Assembly: GCF_014196455.1 (NCBI RefSeq)
Contig: NZ_JACIDS010000001.1
Location: forward strand, 1,027,574-1,091,573
Direction of reading: 5' to 3'
Length of the DNA stretch: 64,000 bases
From: Kaistia hirudinis
GTDB lineage: Bacteria > Pseudomonadota > Alphaproteobacteria > Rhizobiales > Kaistiaceae
Positions 38,669-47,818 of this stretch are shown in pieces. The position numbers and the translations under genes are program-made. The notes beneath the pieces were generated by a model. It saw only the letters and a program-made list of their open reading frames with translations, made no database searches and had not been told where the DNA came from. Within the stretch, counting starts at the first letter, position 1. Every line of letters begins with the position of its first letter.

Positions 38669-39367
38669 TTACGCGCTGATCACCGAAGACGGGTCGACAT
38701 GGATGCCGGGACCCATGGTCGACGAAACGGCGACCTTCTGAACGAAGGTGCCCTTGGCGCCCGTCGGACGGGCCTTCTGGACCGCATCCGCGAAGGCCTT
38801 GATGTTCTCGACGAGCTTTTCGGCGTCGAACGAGGCCTTGCCGATGCCGGCATGGATGATACCGGCCTTCTCGACGCGGAACTCGACCGAGCCGCCCTTG
38901 GCGCCCTTGACGGCCGTCGTGACGTCCATCGTGACCGTGCCGACCTTGGGGTTCGGCATCAGGCCGCGCGGGCCGAGAATCTTGCCGAGGCGGCCGACGA
39001 GCGGCATCATGTCCGGCGTGGCGATGCAGCGATCGAAATCGATCGTGCCGCCCTGGACAGTCTCGAGCAGGTCCTCGGCACCGACGATGTCGGCACCGGC
39101 GGCCTTGGCTTCATCAGCCTTGGCGCCACGCGCGAACACCGCGACGCGAACCGTACGGCCCGAGCCGTTCGGCAGATTGCAGACGCCACGGACCATCTGG
39201 TCGGCGTGACGCGGATCGACGCCGAGATTCATGGCGATCTCGACGGTCTCGTCGAACTTCGCCGTGGTCCGGCTCTTGAGCAGCGAGACGGCCTCGATGA
39301 TCGGGTAGAGCTTGGTCCGATCAATGCCCTCGCGGGCCTTCAGAACGCGCTTTCCGTGATGAGCCAT
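38669..39367 (-). CDS. rplA: 50S ribosomal protein uL1
   Basis: The 232-residue protein has [40 protein letters not shown] and [20 protein letters not shown], all diagnostic. uL1 forms the mobile stalk at the E site and in E. coli represses the L11 operon by binding its mRNA. It follows rplK by 2 bp, so translation is probably coupled. Confidence 0.99.
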   Translation of the reverse strand: MAHHGKRVLKAREGIDRTKLYPIIEAVSLLKSRTTAKFDETVEIAMNLGVDPRHADQMVRGVCNLPNGSGRTVRVAVFARGAKADEAKAAGADIVGAEDLLETVQGGTIDFDRCIATPDMMPLVGRLGKILGPRGLMPNPKVGTVTMDVTTAVKGAKGGSVEFRVEKAGIIHAGIGKASFDAEKLVENIKAFADAVQKARPTGAKGTFVQKVAVSSTMGPGIHVDPSSVISA

Positions 39368-39369
39368 GA

Positions 39370-39801
39370 TCAGTCAACCACCTGCAGGCCCATGGACCGG
39401 GCGGAACCTTCGACCATCCGAGCCGCCGCTTCGACGTTCTCGGCGTTCAGATCCTTGAGCTTCTTCGACGCGATCTCGAGGCACTGGGCGCGCGTCACCG
39501 AACCGGCGGCAGCACCCTTGCCCGGCGTCTTGGAACCAGCGGTCACGCCAGCCGCCTTCTTCAGGAAGAAGCTCACGGGAGCCGTCTTCATGACGAAGGT
39601 GAACGACTTGTCCTGGTAATAGGTGATCACCACCGGAACGGGGGATCCCTTTTCCATTTCCTGGGTCTGCGCGTTGAACGACTTGCAGAACTCCATGATA
39701 TTGATACCGCGCTGACCAAGCGCGGGGCCGATCGGCGGCGACGGGGTCGCCGAGCCGGCCTTGACCTGAAGCTTCAGGTAGCCTGCGATCTTTTTCGCCA
39801 T
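39370..39801 (-). CDS. rplK: 50S ribosomal protein uL11
   Basis: The 143-residue protein contains [40 protein letters not shown] and [17 protein letters not shown]. The Pro-rich N-terminal domain contacts elongation factors and RelA on the factor-binding centre. It lies 145 bp after nusG; the gap has no strong terminator. Confidence 0.99.
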   Translation of the reverse strand: MAKKIAGYLKLQVKAGSATPSPPIGPALGQRGINIMEFCKSFNAQTQEMEKGSPVPVVITYYQDKSFTFVMKTAPVSFFLKKAAGVTAGSKTPGKGAAAGSVTRAQCLEIASKKLKDLNAENVEAAARMVEGSARSMGLQVVD

Positions 39802-39946
39802 CTTGCTTCCTTTCCCATGCCGGCGACCTGCCGACGAGGTGGACCGGCACTAGGCCGTCCCATGCCGCCGGCCGGAGCCGACGAGGAATGGTGTGGTTCG
39901 GACGGCGACGCTTGGCGGGCGCCGCATCCTCCCACACCCCTTTCGA

Positions 39947-40477
39947 TCAGACCTTTTCGACCTGACCGTATTCGAGCTCCACCGGAGTGGCGCGCCCGAA
40001 AATCGAAACGGCAACCTTGAGCCGCGCGCGAACCTCGTCGACTTCCTCGACGAGGCCGTTGAACGACGCGAACGGACCGTCGGAGACGCGGACCTGCTCG
40101 CCGATCTCGAAGCTGACCGACGGCTTCGGCCGCTCGACGCCTTCCTGCACCTGGTGCAGGATGCGGCCGGCCTCGGCTTCGGAAATCGGCATCGGCTTGT
40201 TGTCGGAGCCGAGGAAGCCGGTCACCTTCGGCGTGTTCTTGATCAGATGGTACGCATCGTCGGTCAGCGCCATCTTCACCAGCACATAGCCCGGGAAGAA
40301 CTTGCGCTCCGCGTCGACCTTGCGGCCGCGGCGCACCTCGACGACCTTTTCGGTCGGAACCAGAATCTCGTCGAAAAGATCGGCAAGGCCACGCTGCCCG
40401 GCCTGCTCGCGGATCGACTCCGCGACCTTCTTTTCGAAATTCGAATAGGCGTGAACGATGTACCAGCGCTTCTCCAT
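39947..40477 (-). CDS. nusG: Transcription termination/antitermination protein NusG
   Basis: The 176-residue protein has the N-terminal NGN domain ([20 protein letters not shown] and [20 protein letters not shown]) and a C-terminal KOW domain ([20 protein letters not shown]). It binds RNA polymerase across the cleft and contacts Rho or uS10. secE lies 11 bp upstream, the usual order. Confidence 0.98.
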   Translation of the reverse strand: MEKRWYIVHAYSNFEKKVAESIREQAGQRGLADLFDEILVPTEKVVEVRRGRKVDAERKFFPGYVLVKMALTDDAYHLIKNTPKVTGFLGSDNKPMPISEAEAGRILHQVQEGVERPKPSVSFEIGEQVRVSDGPFASFNGLVEEVDEVRARLKVAVSIFGRATPVELEYGQVEKV

Positions 40478-40488
40478 GATCGGCCCGC

Positions 40489-40689
40489 CTACTTACCGAG
40501 GCCGAGAAGCAGCTGAACGCCCCAGCTCAGACCGAAATCGGCGACGGTGAAGAAGATGCTCGCCGCAATCGCCATTACGAACACCATCGCGGTCGTGATC
40601 ACAGCCTCGCGGCGCGACGGCCAGACGACTTTCGAAACCTCCGACCGGACCTGCTGGAAGAACGTAAAAGGATTGGTTTTGGTGGCCAT
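40489..40689 (-). CDS. secE: Protein translocase subunit SecE
   Basis: The 66-residue protein has the amphipathic SecE signature [20 protein letters not shown] followed by a single transmembrane helix (about 31-53), the short form found in most non-enteric bacteria. It clamps the SecY channel encoded at 9752-11083. It is the first protein gene of the operon, with its own promoter downstream of tRNA-Trp. Confidence 0.97.
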   Translation of the reverse strand: MATKTNPFTFFQQVRSEVSKVVWPSRREAVITTAMVFVMAIAASIFFTVADFGLSWGVQLLLGLGK

Positions 40690-40748
40690 TACCCGCTCAC
40701 GGCTTGCGGGCGCGCAAACAAGTGTCTGCGCACCGCGCTGGGAAGCGT

Positions 40749-40777
40749 TACATAGAACCGATCAAACGATTCCTCAA
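40749..40777 (-). promoter_or_regulatory. promoter for secE-nusG and downstream genes
   Basis: TTGAGG (40772-40777) and TATGTA (40749-40754) on the minus strand are 17 nt apart, just after the 3' end of tRNA-Trp and about 60 bp before secE. Confidence 0.6.
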
Positions 40778-40786
40778 GTGCTAATT

Positions 40787-40862
40787 TGGCAGGGGCAGTA
40801 GGACTCGAACCTACGACCTACGGTTTTGGAGACCGTCGCTCTACCAACTGAGCTATACCCCT
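40787..40862 (-). tRNA. tRNA-Trp (anticodon CCA)
   Basis: A 76-nt cloverleaf: acceptor AGGGGTA pairs with TGCCCCT, D arm GCTCAGTTGGTAGAGC, anticodon loop CTCCAAA with CCA, T arm with GGTTCGAGTCC, discriminator G, and an encoded CCA end. It lies immediately upstream of secE, a position common in bacteria. Confidence 0.98.
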
Positions 40863-40890
40863 ACACGCCCGGGCGTACCCGATGCGCGAC

Positions 40891-40919
40891 TACATAGCCG
40901 CGTCGGCGGCTGTGCGCAA
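40891..40919 (-). promoter_or_regulatory. candidate promoter of tRNA-Trp
   Basis: TTGCGC (40914-40919) and TATGTA (40891-40896) on the minus strand are 17 nt apart, about 28 bp upstream of the tRNA. The -10 hexamer is the same as that of the secE promoter. Confidence 0.5.
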
Positions 40920-40962
40920 TCCCCGCCGAAGCCTTCTCTGGGGATCACGGGCGGGCCTGCCC

Positions 40963-42045
40963 TCAGCCAGCGCGGGCAAGCGGCTGAGGCCCGACATAGC
41001 GCGCGTCCGGGCGGATCAAATTGCCGTCGCGCTGCTGTTCGAGCGCATGGGCGATCCAGCCCGCGCTGCGGCCAATGGCGAAGACGGCGGTGAAGGCGGC
41101 GCGCGGAATTGCCAGGCGTTCCAGCAGCAGAGCCGTATAGAATTCGACATTGACGTCCAGCCGGCGGCCGGCCTTGCGGCGCGCCAGCACGCCGAGCGCC
41201 GCCCGCTCCACGGCTGCTGCAAAGGCGAGTCGCCCCTCCCCTTCGCCGAGTTCCCGGAGCGCCTGCCGCAGCACGTCGGCGCGCGGATCGCGCACCCGGT
41301 AGGCCCGGTGGCCGAAGCCCATGATTCGCTCGCCGGCGGCGATTCGCTGCTCGATCCACGCCTCGGCCTGATCGGCGCTGCCGATCGAATCGAGCATGTC
41401 GAGCACCGGCCCCGGCGCGCCGCCATGCAGCCGCCCCTTCAGCGCCGATAGCGCCGCGATCAGGGCCGACGGCAGTCCGGCCTCGGTCGAGGCGACGACA
41501 CGCGCCGTGAAGGTGGAGGCATTGAGGCCGTGATCGATCACCGCGACGAGATAGGTCTCGAAGGCGCGCACCAGGGCGGCGTCCGGCATGGTCCCAGCGA
41601 TCAGGCGTAGCAGATCGAGCGCGTGGGGCAGCGCCGCGTCGGGGCGGGACATCACGCGCCCCTCGGCCCGGCAGATCGCCAGCGCGGCGGCAACGCCGGC
41701 GGCGCCGATCAGGGCGGCGGGCTCGGCGAGCGGATCCGCGTCGCCGATCCCGGCGAGCAGCATACGCATCGCCTCGACCGGATCGAGCGTGCCGGCAATA
41801 CCGTCCAGCCGGCCGTGGAAACGCTCATAGGCCGCCACCCGGCCCTGCCCGATCGCGGCGCTGAACGCAGCCGAATTGCCCGTATCGGCAAAGCCTTCCA
41901 GCAGCAGCGCCGCGGCCGCCTCATAGGCCAGATGCCCGGCGAGTTGCTCGACGGGATAGCCGCGGATGATGAGACGTCCGCCGGCGCCGTCGACCTCGCT
42001 CAACACGGTATCGGCCGCAACGACACCCGCCAGTCCCTTCGTCAT
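40963..42045 (-). CDS. Citrate synthase-family protein (citrate/2-methylcitrate synthase-like), catalytic Asp replaced by Glu
   Basis: The 360-residue protein starts at ATG 42045, after AAGGAG. It is a short citrate-synthase fold: EGFA and DHGLNASTFTARVVAST (His172), KGRLHGGAPG with His207 and MGFGHRAYRVRDPRA with His246, the two catalytic His. The third catalytic position, Asp in NVDFYS of E. coli GltA, is Glu301 in NVEFYTALL. The C-terminus LIRPDARYVGP keeps a substrate-binding Arg. It may condense acetyl-CoA or another acyl-CoA with oxaloacetate, or have another role. It is transcribed away from a partner that carries the same fold plus a DNA-binding domain, and interrupts the usual tuf-tRNA-Trp-secE order. 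Confidence 0.9.
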   Translation of the reverse strand: MTKGLAGVVAADTVLSEVDGAGGRLIIRGYPVEQLAGHLAYEAAAALLLEGFADTGNSAAFSAAIGQGRVAAYERFHGRLDGIAGTLDPVEAMRMLLAGIGDADPLAEPAALIGAAGVAAALAICRAEGRVMSRPDAALPHALDLLRLIAGTMPDAALVRAFETYLVAVIDHGLNASTFTARVVASTEAGLPSALIAALSALKGRLHGGAPGPVLDMLDSIGSADQAEAWIEQRIAAGERIMGFGHRAYRVRDPRADVLRQALRELGEGEGRLAFAAAVERAALGVLARRKAGRRLDVNVEFYTALLLERLAIPRAAFTAVFAIGRSAGWIAHALEQQRDGNLIRPDARYVGPQPLARAG

Positions 42046-42089
42046 CTCTCCAACTCCTTCTCGCTTTGCGAAGGCCGTCAGAGTCGGAT

Positions 42090-42127
42090 AGATTGATCGG
42101 ACACTCAATCTTGAATCAACGAATCAA
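42090..42127. promoter_or_regulatory. inverted and direct repeats between the divergent citrate-synthase genes
   Basis: AGATTGA (42090-42096) and TCAATCT (42105-42111) form a perfect inverted repeat with an 8-bp spacer. GAATCAA occurs twice at 8-bp spacing (42113-42119, 42121-42127), ending 1 bp before the plus-strand ATG. The dense repeats in an 83-bp divergent gap suggest operator sites, perhaps for the adjacent HTH protein. Confidence 0.55.
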
Positions 42128-42128
42128 T

Positions 42129-43283
42129 ATGTCCGTCATAATTGAGACCGCCGAGCTCGGCCAGTGGATGTCCGCAGCAGACGCGAGCCTGCTGCTCGGC
42201 GTGCGGCCGGCCTCGCTCTACGCCTATGTGAGCCGCGGCCTCATCCGTACGACGGAGCATCCGGACGACCCGCGCGCCCGCCTCTATGCGCGGGCCGATA
42301 TCGAGGCGCTGATCGAGCGCAAGCGACGGCAAGCCCGGCCCGCGGCCGCCGCAGCCACGGCGCTCGACTGGGGCATGCCGATCCTGTCGACCCGGATCTC
42401 CAGCATTGCCGACGGGCGTCTCGCCTATCGCGGCCAGGACGCGATCGCGCTCGCCGACACCGCAACGTTGGAGGACATCGCCGCCCTGCTCTGGTCCCTG
42501 CCCGTCCCCGATATCGCGAACACTGAACCGGAAGCACGCGACAGCGCCGGCTCGCCAATCGACCGCGCCGCCGCGGCGCTCGTCGCCGCGCTGCCGCTCT
42601 CCGTACCCGGCGAGCGGGGTGCGCGACTCGCCGGGCGCGCGGCCCGGCTCGTCGGCCTGATCGCGACGGCGGCCACCGGCGCGTCCCTGGAGCCGGGACC
42701 GCTGCATTGGGCCATCGCCCGCGCCTGGAAGGCCGAGACGGCTGCCGACGCAATCCGGCGCGCGCTGGTGCTCGTCGCCGATCACGAGCTCAACGCGTCC
42801 ACCTTCGCGGTTCGCGTGACGGCATCGACCGGTGCCTCGCTCACCCATGCGCTCATCGCTGGCCTGATGACACTGGCAGGGCCGATCCATGGCGGGGCGA
42901 CGCAGCGCGCGGCTTCATTCTTCGCGGAGGCAGAGCGGATCGGCGATGCGGAGACGGCCGTCCAGGGCCGTCTGACGCGGGGCGAGCCGATCCCCGCCTT
43001 TGGACACCGGCTCTATCCCAAGGGCGATCCCCGCGCCCGCGCGCTGCTCGCCGCAGTGCCGCCCACGGCGTTCGACGCATCGCTGATCGCTGCAGTCGAA
43101 CGAGTGCTGGGCGTGGCGTCGTCGATCGACATTGCGCTGGCCGCGCTGGAGCGCCGCTTCGCCCTGCCCCGCGATTCCGCCCTCGCCCTCTTCGCGATCG
43201 GCCGCAGCGTCGGCTGGATCGCGCATGCGATGGAACAGGCGGAAACAGGCCAGTTGATCCGGCCGCGGGCGGCGGCGGGGTGA
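42129..43283 (+). CDS. HTH-citrate synthase fusion: N-terminal MerR/excisionase-like domain plus citrate-synthase domain
   Basis: The 384-residue protein has an N-terminal winged-helix segment, about 13-66 (WMSAADASLLLGVRPASLYA and then YVSRGLIR; RLYARADIEALIERKRR), of the MerR/excisionase type. Next come a short Ala-rich linker and a citrate-synthase domain from about 80. The catalytic-type residues His254 (GPIHGGA), His293 (FGHRLYPKGDPRA) and Asp334 (SSIDIAL) are kept, although the aromatic Phe-Tyr after the Asp is lost. LIRPR at the C-terminus keeps the substrate Arg. No Shine-Dalgarno sequence precedes ATG 42129; Met14 is an alternative start. A metabolite-sensing regulator or a DNA-tethered enzyme is possible; no function is asserted. 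Confidence 0.88.
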   Translation: MSVIIETAELGQWMSAADASLLLGVRPASLYAYVSRGLIRTTEHPDDPRARLYARADIEALIERKRRQARPAAAAATALDWGMPILSTRISSIADGRLAYRGQDAIALADTATLEDIAALLWSLPVPDIANTEPEARDSAGSPIDRAAAALVAALPLSVPGERGARLAGRAARLVGLIATAATGASLEPGPLHWAIARAWKAETAADAIRRALVLVADHELNASTFAVRVTASTGASLTHALIAGLMTLAGPIHGGATQRAASFFAEAERIGDAETAVQGRLTRGEPIPAFGHRLYPKGDPRARALLAAVPPTAFDASLIAAVERVLGVASSIDIALAALERRFALPRDSALALFAIGRSVGWIAHAMEQAETGQLIRPRAAAG

Positions 43284-43316
43284 CAGCGGAGTGCATCAAC
43301 GCTCACGCGTGAGATG

Positions 43317-43688
43317 TCACGGCGGCTGCAAAGCGGGATCGGCTTCGGGGCCCTTCTTCTGCTTCGGCGCTAGCGCGCATTCGCGGTTGGCGCCGGTGCC
43401 GGGCGCATTTTCGAAGACACAGCGCGTTTCGGGCGGCACGCCGCAGACGCGGTCAAGGTCACGGAAGCCGACGCATTTGCCGTTCGGACCGCGATAGCCG
43501 GGTCCGCCCTTGCAGCCGCAGCCCTTGCAGGCCTGGCGCTCCGGACAGGCCGCCGATGCCGGGACCGTAGCGAGCGAAAGCGCGCAGAGCAGCACCAAAG
43601 CAAAAAGGGCGAAAGCGGACCGGCCGCTTTCGCCTTTCGAATGCGTTCCGGCCCGGAGGCCGGAGAGACGCGCGGGATGCTGACGCAT
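43317..43688 (-). CDS. Small secreted Cys-rich protein of unknown function
   Basis: The 123-residue frame starts 9 bp after the tuf2 stop. A long basic N-terminal region, a hydrophobic core ([20 protein letters not shown]) and a predicted cut before ACPERQ indicate export. The mature part has eight Cys: [38 protein letters not shown] and ANREC, probably paired as disulfides, and ends in a Lys/Pro-rich tail. I do not recognise a characterised family. The strong terminator at 43600-43634 lies within the part encoding the signal peptide, so the start may be different or expression may depend on read-through from tuf2. Confidence 0.6.
   Translation of the reverse strand: MRQHPARLSGLRAGTHSKGESGRSAFALFALVLLCALSLATVPASAACPERQACKGCGCKGGPGYRGPNGKCVGFRDLDRVCGVPPETRCVFENAPGTGANRECALAPKQKKGPEADPALQPP
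43600..43634 (-). terminator. strong intrinsic terminator after tuf2
   Basis: GGCGAAAGCGG (43608-43618) pairs perfectly with CCGCTTTCGCC (43624-43634) around a 5-nt loop. The minus-strand tail is CTTTTTGCTTT. It lies 64 bp after the tuf2 stop, inside the frame of the secreted Cys-rich protein. Confidence 0.88.
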
Positions 43689-43693
43689 CCCGC
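43670..43693 (-). repeat. perfect hairpin just after the tuf2 stop codon
   Basis: CGCGGGATGC pairs with GCATCCCGCG (10 bp) around a 4-nt loop, 4 nt past the stop. It has no U-tract, so it may stabilise the tuf 3' end or be a processing site. It also overlaps the start codon of the secreted protein. Confidence 0.65.
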
Positions 43694-43697
43694 GATC

Positions 43698-44888
<1,191 letters not shown>

Positions 44889-44996
44889 CGACCAGGTTTC
44901 CTGTCGTCTCGTTCCGTTGAGCCGCAGGGGCTCAGATTGCACCGCGACCACGCCGCGCGTTCAGTCTCGCCTCGCCTTGGTGCGATGCTCGATGGG

Positions 44997-45070
44997 TGGA
45001 GCGGGTGAAGGGAATCGAACCCTCGTATTCAGCTTGGAAGGCTGCTGCTCTACCATTGAGCTACACCCGC
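44997..45070 (-). tRNA. tRNA-Gly (anticodon TCC)
   Basis: A 74-nt cloverleaf: acceptor GCGGGTG pairs with CACCCGC, anticodon loop CTTCCAA with TCC, T arm GGTTCGATTCC, discriminator T, and an encoded CCA. It lies 19 bp after tRNA-Tyr and 108 bp before tuf2, on the same strand. Confidence 0.98.
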
Positions 45071-45089
45071 GCGCTAACGATCCGTCGAA

Positions 45090-45174
45090 TGGTGGAGGGG
45101 GTTGGATTCGAACCAACGTAGGCTAAGCCAACGGATTTACAGTCCGTCCCCTTTAACCACTCGGGCACCCCTCC
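45090..45174 (-). tRNA. tRNA-Tyr (anticodon GTA)
   Basis: An 85-nt class II tRNA: acceptor GGAGGGG pairs with CCCCTCC, anticodon loop CTGTAAA with GTA, a long variable arm, T arm GGTTCGAATCC, discriminator A, and an encoded CCA. It is first in a tRNA-Tyr/tRNA-Gly/tuf2 unit. Confidence 0.98.
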
Positions 45175-45360
45175 GTTCCATTTCGGCAGAGCGTCAAGCG
45201 ATCAGGATATTCGCCGCGAACCGCCCTGAGGCCGTTTGCGTGGCGCGTGTTATGGAGAGGTTGCCCGGACCTGTCAACGCATATCGAAGGGCTTTTCCAC
45301 GCCGCTGAGAAGCAGCTCGCGCCGATTGCTGCAAGCGGGCCTGTCCCCTATAAGTCCTCC

Positions 45361-46203
45361 ATGTCAGATGACCGCAAGTCCTCCAAGCGCCCCCGCCACC
45401 CCGGCTATTTCAACCGCTCCAAGGACAAGTCGGACGGGCCGGCGGCCCGCCATTTCGGCCCCCGCAAGGCGGCCGAAAAGAACCCCGACCAGCTCTGGAT
45501 CTATGGTGTCCACGCCGTCGCGGCCGTGCTCGGCAATCCGCGGCGCACCGTGCTGCGCCTCCTCGCGACGCAAAATGCCGTCGCGCGGCTGAAGGAAGAA
45601 GGCGCAAACGTCCCCGCCCATGAGGATGTCGCGCCGCGCGATCTCGATCGCCTGCTCGGCGCCGAGGCGGTGCATCAAGGCGTCGCAGTGGAAGTGGCGC
45701 CGCTCGAGCCGCTGGCGCTCGACGATCTCGGCGAGGCCAAGCTGATCGTCGTGCTCGACCAGGTGACCGACCCGCACAATGTCGGCGCCATCCTGCGCTC
45801 CGCCGTCGCGTTCGGCGCCGATGCGCTGGTGGTGACGGGCCGCCATGCGCCGGCCGAGACCGGCGTCCTCGCCAAGGCCGCCTCCGGGGCGCTCGAACTG
45901 ATCCACGTCGTCGAAGTGCCGAATCTGGCCCGCGCGCTGGATGAACTCGGCGATCTCGGCTTCACGCGCGTCGGCCTCGACAGCGAGGGCGACCACGTGA
46001 TCGAGGAGGCGATGGGCGGCGAGCGAATCGCGCTGGTGCTCGGCGCCGAGGGCAAGGGACTGCGCCGGCTGACGCGCGAGAAATGCGACGTCGTGGCCCG
46101 CCTCGACATGCCCGGCGCCATCAAGAGCCTGAACGTGTCCAACGCGGCCGTCCTCTCGCTCTATCTGGCGCGCCGCCATCTCGGTGCGCCGGCGAAGGGC
46201 TGA
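45361..46203 (+). CDS. rlmB: 23S rRNA (guanosine-2'-O-)-methyltransferase RlmB-type (SPOUT, TrmH family)
   Basis: The 280-residue protein is started at ATG 45361. A Lys/Arg/Pro-rich N-terminal tail (about 1-45) precedes the L30e-like substrate domain beginning LWIYGVHAVAAVLGNPRRTV. The knotted SPOUT domain has motif 1 QVTDPHNVGAILRSA, motif 2 LVLGAEGKGL and motif 3 PGAIKSLNVSNAAVLSLYL, which bind SAM. RlmB methylates G2251 of 23S rRNA; assignment to that exact target is by family. It is divergent from tRNA-Tyr and converges on the AI-2E-family gene with a 14-bp gap. Confidence 0.92.
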   Translation: MSDDRKSSKRPRHPGYFNRSKDKSDGPAARHFGPRKAAEKNPDQLWIYGVHAVAAVLGNPRRTVLRLLATQNAVARLKEEGANVPAHEDVAPRDLDRLLGAEAVHQGVAVEVAPLEPLALDDLGEAKLIVVLDQVTDPHNVGAILRSAVAFGADALVVTGRHAPAETGVLAKAASGALELIHVVEVPNLARALDELGDLGFTRVGLDSEGDHVIEEAMGGERIALVLGAEGKGLRRLTREKCDVVARLDMPGAIKSLNVSNAAVLSLYLARRHLGAPAKG

Positions 46204-46217
46204 CCACCCCCGCTGCT

Positions 46218-47264
46218 CTATTCGCGCTCGCGCCAGATATCGATCAGCGTCACGGTTACCGTGACGGCGAGCGGGCCGAGGATGAAGCCCGACATGCCGA
46301 AGACCAGCAGGCCGCCGACCATCGAGATGAAGGCGGGCACGGTGTGCAGGCGGAGCCGGTTGCCGACCAGCATCGGGCGCAGGATGTTGTCGATATTGCT
46401 GATGACCACCGCACCCCACAGCGCCAGCACGATGGCGTGAACCCACCTGCCGTCCGCGGCCAGCAGGACGGATGCCGGAATCCACACGACGAAGGAACCG
46501 AGCACGGGGACGATCGACAGGATCGTCATCACCAGGCCCCAGAGCAACGCCGCCGGGATGCCGAGCAGCCAGAACATCATGCCGCCGAGCGCCCCCTGCA
46601 CCAGGGCGACGGCCATCGTGCCATAGACGATTGCCCGAACCGTATCGATGACGCGACCGAAGACGCGGTCCGATTCGGCCGGCGTCAGCGGCAGGAGATC
46701 GATGAGCAGCGCCCGTGCCTCCTTCCGATCACGCAGGAAATAGAACAGCAGATAGAAGGTGAGCCCGATCACGGCGACCTGCACCAGCGATCCGCGCACG
46801 AAGGACGCCCCGAGATTGCTGAGCCAGGTGGCCATGCCCGACGCGAGCGAGGGAATGTCGACCTGATCGGCGATCCATCGGCCGATCGGCGCCAGACGCG
46901 GGTGCTGATCCATGAATCGCTGAAATTCGCCGGAGGCGATGCGGAACTGGATCACCCGCGCATTGCCCGCCGCCTCCGCGACCAGCCGTTCGATCACGAA
47001 GCTCGCGGGAACCGCGACGACCACGATGATCACCACGAGCGAGATCATCGCCGCGACGCCGCGATAGCGCAGCCTTCGTTCCAGCATCGCTTGCATCGGC
47101 GCGAAGATCACGGCGAGCGTCAGCGCCGCGGTGGACGCGCCGATGAAGGGTACCGCAAGAAAGAAGCACAGCACGCAGCCGACGATGATGGCGAATGCCA
47201 GCAGGATCGAGCGTGTCGGCACGCGGCCCTCGACGCTGGGTCCTTCGGATTTGCGTTGAACCAT
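46218..47264 (-). CDS. AI-2E/PerM-family inner-membrane permease (UPF0118)
   Basis: The 348-residue protein starts at ATG 47264, with GGAGG upstream. There are about eight hydrophobic helices, with the family pattern of two near the N-terminus, a long periplasmic stretch (about 85-150) and a C-terminal block including LLWGLVMTILSIVPVLGSFV and DNILRPMLVGNRLRLHTVPA. This latter segment is conserved across the AI-2E exporter/PerM family. Substrates are mostly unproven; some members export autoinducer-2, others exchange ions. The neighbours do not suggest a function. Confidence 0.88.
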   Translation of the reverse strand: MVQRKSEGPSVEGRVPTRSILLAFAIIVGCVLCFFLAVPFIGASTAALTLAVIFAPMQAMLERRLRYRGVAAMISLVVIIVVVAVPASFVIERLVAEAAGNARVIQFRIASGEFQRFMDQHPRLAPIGRWIADQVDIPSLASGMATWLSNLGASFVRGSLVQVAVIGLTFYLLFYFLRDRKEARALLIDLLPLTPAESDRVFGRVIDTVRAIVYGTMAVALVQGALGGMMFWLLGIPAALLWGLVMTILSIVPVLGSFVVWIPASVLLAADGRWVHAIVLALWGAVVISNIDNILRPMLVGNRLRLHTVPAFISMVGGLLVFGMSGFILGPLAVTVTVTLIDIWRERE

Positions 47265-47595
47265 CGGTCCAGCCTCCCTGATGCTCCGGCCGCGCCGCAT
47301 GCGTGCAGACCCCTCCCCCCTGCATCAAGCGCGTCTGGCGCGGCACGGCAAGCCTCGCCGGACGGCGATCCCCATTCAAAGCCGGCTTTCCGGCCCGGCG
47401 CATGCGGTTTCCCCGCCAATCCGTCGCCGCGCGTCGGGACAACCGGGCCGGCAAGGGCCTTGACGGAGCGGCCGACTTTGGGGAAGAGAAACCCGCAGCC
47501 GAAAGGGCCGGCAGGCGCGAGGCGACGCGCCTTCGGCCCGATGCATGTCCGTCTTGCGTTAAGATATTGAAGCTGCATTTGAATTTCGTCTAGAT
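47265..47595. other. intergenic region between the AI-2E permease and tRNA-Thr
   Basis: In these 331 bp I see no convincing gene; the open frames are shadows of high GC. The 45 bp before the tRNA turn AT-rich (TTAAGATATTGAAGC region) and probably hold the tRNA promoter, but no clear -35/-10 pair at correct spacing could be fixed. Confidence 0.5.
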
Positions 47596-47670
47596 GCCGG
47601 TTTAGCTCAGCGGTAGAGCAGCGGTTTTGTAAACCGAAGGTCGGGGGTTCAATCCCCTCAACCGGCACCA
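47596..47670 (+). tRNA. tRNA-Thr (anticodon TGT)
   Basis: A 75-nt cloverleaf: acceptor GCCGGTT pairs with AACCGGC, D arm GCTCAGCGGTAGAGC, anticodon loop TTTGTAA with TGT, T arm GGGGGTTCAATCCCC, discriminator A, and an encoded CCA. It is a single gene, not part of a cluster. Confidence 0.97.
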
Positions 47671-47818
47671 GCCCCATCTCCTCGACTGGGCGCCGAGATC
47701 GGGCACGGCACGCGTTCGGCAGCATCGGGCGGGCCGGTCTCGCTATCTCACCCACGCCATCGGCGTCATGATATCCTTTGGCGCGGGCCGTTGTGGCCTG
47801 GATCCGGAGGAGCACGCA

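Noticed and set aside
44889..44951. N-terminal 21-residue extension of tuf2
   Set aside because: EF-Tu starts [10 protein letters not shown] in copy 1 and in relatives; the extension lies in the tRNA-tuf spacer.
45189..45194. TTGACG hexamer upstream of tRNA-Tyr as a -35 box
   Set aside because: It is only 15 nt from the tRNA 5' end, so the -10 would fall inside the tRNA.
46083..47570. 495-residue plus-strand frame opposite the AI-2E permease
   Set aside because: Antisense shadow; charged low-complexity translation with no recognisable motif, and the minus strand encodes a clear membrane protein.
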